A stretch of 6,801 nucleotides of DNA. It comes from Bacillota bacterium (GTDB lineage Bacteria > Bacillota > Clostridia > Christensenellales > CAG-138). Below are positions 5,630 through 6,801 of the stretch, piece by piece. The stretch is taken from positions 1-6,801 of the forward strand of contig JAEWZS010000040.1 of assembly GCA_023458355.1 (NCBI GenBank). The letters run 5' to 3'. A program made the translations under genes and the position numbers. A model generated the notes under the pieces. That model searched no databases and was not told the DNA's origin. It was given only the letters and a program-made list of their open reading frames with translations. Numbering within the stretch: the first letter of the stretch is position 1; every line of letters begins with the position of its first letter.

Positions 5630-6801
5630 GCACCTTACAGGAGCAGGATTTTGACCAATACAGTAAAAAGATAGACGTTAGCATTTGGAAGCGGCTTTTC
5701 AAGTACGCCCTGCATTATAAAGGTGTATTTACAAAGCTCGTCATAGTGCTGCTTGTCGTGGCGCTCGTGGACATAGCGTATCCGCTCATGAGCCGCTATG
5801 CCATCGACAACTTCGTGGAAAAGAGTACGCTTGAAGGAATCGTACCGTTTGCAATCGTGTATGTAACTTTACTTGCACTCCAGACATTATGCATCACGGG
5901 CTTCATCCGCTATGCGGGCAAGCTTGAGATGAACGTAGCATTCGATATCCGTCAGCAGGCTTTTAAGAAGCTGCAGGAGCTGTCATTCTCCTTCTACGAC
6001 AAGACGGCCGTGGGTTATCTCATGGCGCGCATGGTGAGCGATATATCGAGGCTCAGCGAAATGATAGCGTGGAGTATGGTGGATGTATTTTGGGCAGTCA
6101 CGTATGTGGTAGGCGTTATGATCACGCTGTTCATACTAAACTTCAAGCTGGCACTGCTGGTTCTTGTGGTAATTCCGCCGCTCATCGTGATCTCCATCGT
6201 ATTCCAGCGGCTCATTCTCAAATACCAGCGCGTGGTGCGCAAAACAAATTCGCGCATCACAGGTTCGTTTAACGAGGGCATCATGGGTGCCATGACGAGC
6301 AAAACCCTTGTTCGCGAGCAGGCGAACACCGGCGAGTTCGTAGCACTCACGGGCGAGATGCGGCACGCTTCCATCAAAGCGGTTACCTTAAGCGCCATCT
6401 TCTTGCCGATTGTGATGTTCTTAGGGTCGATCGGCACCGGACTCGCGCTCGAGCGCGGCGGCTTTGAGGTGATGTTCATGGGGCTGACATTTGGTACGCT
6501 CAGCGCGTTCATCTCCTATACGATGAACTTCTTTGAGCCCATTCAGCAGCTAGCGGGTATACTTGCGGAAATGCAGAGCGCGCAGGCGAGCGCGGAGCGC
6601 GTCATAACACTCATCGACACACCTTGTGAGATCATGGACAGCGACGAGGTTATCGCCAAGTATGGTGACAACTTCCATCCCAAGCGTGAAAACTGGGAGG
6701 AGCTCAAGGGTGATATCGAGTTCGAACATGTGTCGTTTTCCTACAAGGAAGGCGAAACGGTGCTCGATGATTTCAGCCTAAAAGTGCGCGCGGGCGAGAC
6801 C
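5626..6801 (+). CDS. ABC exporter half-transporter, partner subunit (BmrD/LmrD-like), 3' end cut off
   Basis: The frame is open from the ATG at 5626 to the window edge, giving 392 residues without a stop; family members are usually about 600 or more. The ATG overlaps the stop of the first ABC gene (ATGA at 5626-5629), and GGTGAGG at 5615-5621 can serve as SD, so the two are translationally coupled. Six membrane helices are predicted (near 35-56, 72-92, 147-170, 174-194, 253-275, 282-305). The stretch FYDKTAVGYLMARMVSDIS (123-141) is the typical coupling-helix region of type-I exporters. A linker of about 27 residues (335-361, including YGDNFHPKRENW) precedes the ATPase domain, which starts with IEFEHVSFSY (A-loop Y373) and stops at RAGET, just before Walker A. 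Whether its Walker B carries the catalytic Glu cannot be seen, but the Asp in its partner predicts that it does. Confidence 0.93.
   Translation, partial: MSTLQEQDFDQYSKKIDVSIWKRLFKYALHYKGVFTKLVIVLLVVALVDIAYPLMSRYAIDNFVEKSTLEGIVPFAIVYVTLLALQTLCITGFIRYAGKLEMNVAFDIRQQAFKKLQELSFSFYDKTAVGYLMARMVSDISRLSEMIAWSMVDVFWAVTYVVGVMITLFILNFKLALLVLVVIPPLIVISIVFQRLILKYQRVVRKTNSRITGSFNEGIMGAMTSKTLVREQANTGEFVALTGEMRHASIKAVTLSAIFLPIVMFLGSIGTGLALERGGFEVMFMGLTFGTLSAFISYTMNFFEPIQQLAGILAEMQSAQASAERVITLIDTPCEIMDSDEVIAKYGDNFHPKRENWEELKGDIEFEHVSFSYKEGETVLDDFSLKVRAGET

Noticed and set aside
6015..6512. A 165-codon open frame on the minus strand inside the second ABC gene
   Set aside because: It is a shadow of the ABC exporter reading frame: no SD and no recognisable domain, while the plus strand encodes a clear ABC membrane domain.

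Overview
The window reads as a stretch of a mid-G+C, low-complexity-free bacterial chromosome, most likely from an anaerobic member of the Bacillota (Clostridia-like). The reasons are strong GGAGG-type Shine-Dalgarno (SD) sequences, two exact TATAAT -10 boxes, an OmpR/histidine-kinase pair of Firmicutes type with many membrane segments, and a BmrCD/LmrCD-like heterodimeric ABC exporter. This placement is an inference from gene types and signals, not from a marker gene. All real genes lie on the + strand; the window opens inside one gene and closes inside another.

Region 1 (1-1611) is a two-component system. The last 13 codons of an OmpR/PhoB-type response regulator (ending VWGHGYKME...) overlap the start of a 523-residue sensor histidine kinase through an ATGA junction. 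Region 2 (1612-3461) is a two-gene unit: a TauE/SafE-type membrane transporter followed 18 bases later by an M42-family metallopeptidase. Its promoter has an exact TATAAT lying inside the 12-base centre of a perfect 11-bp inverted repeat. The right arm of that repeat also carries the SD of the transporter gene, so the element could work both as a DNA operator and as an RNA switch.

Region 3 (3462-3784) lacks long genes but is dense with signals: a promoter (TATAAT at 3524-3529), a 38-codon open reading frame with a perfect AGGAGG SD, then a strong intrinsic terminator (12-bp stem, T-rich tail), then GGAGGTGA and a TTG start for the next gene. I find no promoter between terminator and ABC gene. 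Region 4 (3785-6801) is a pair of half-size ABC exporters with an ATGA overlap. The first has an Asp where the catalytic Glu belongs (degenerate nucleotide site). The second is cut by the window edge just before its Walker A motif.

The most interesting reading is that regions 3 and 4 form a ribosome-controlled attenuation system. A leader peptide and terminator gate a heterodimeric multidrug exporter, by analogy with bmrB-bmrCD of Bacillus subtilis. The peptide itself is not one I recognise. No long antiterminator pairing is obvious by eye, so the mechanism is a hypothesis, while its parts (promoter, small ORF, terminator, absence of a downstream promoter) are visible in the sequence.
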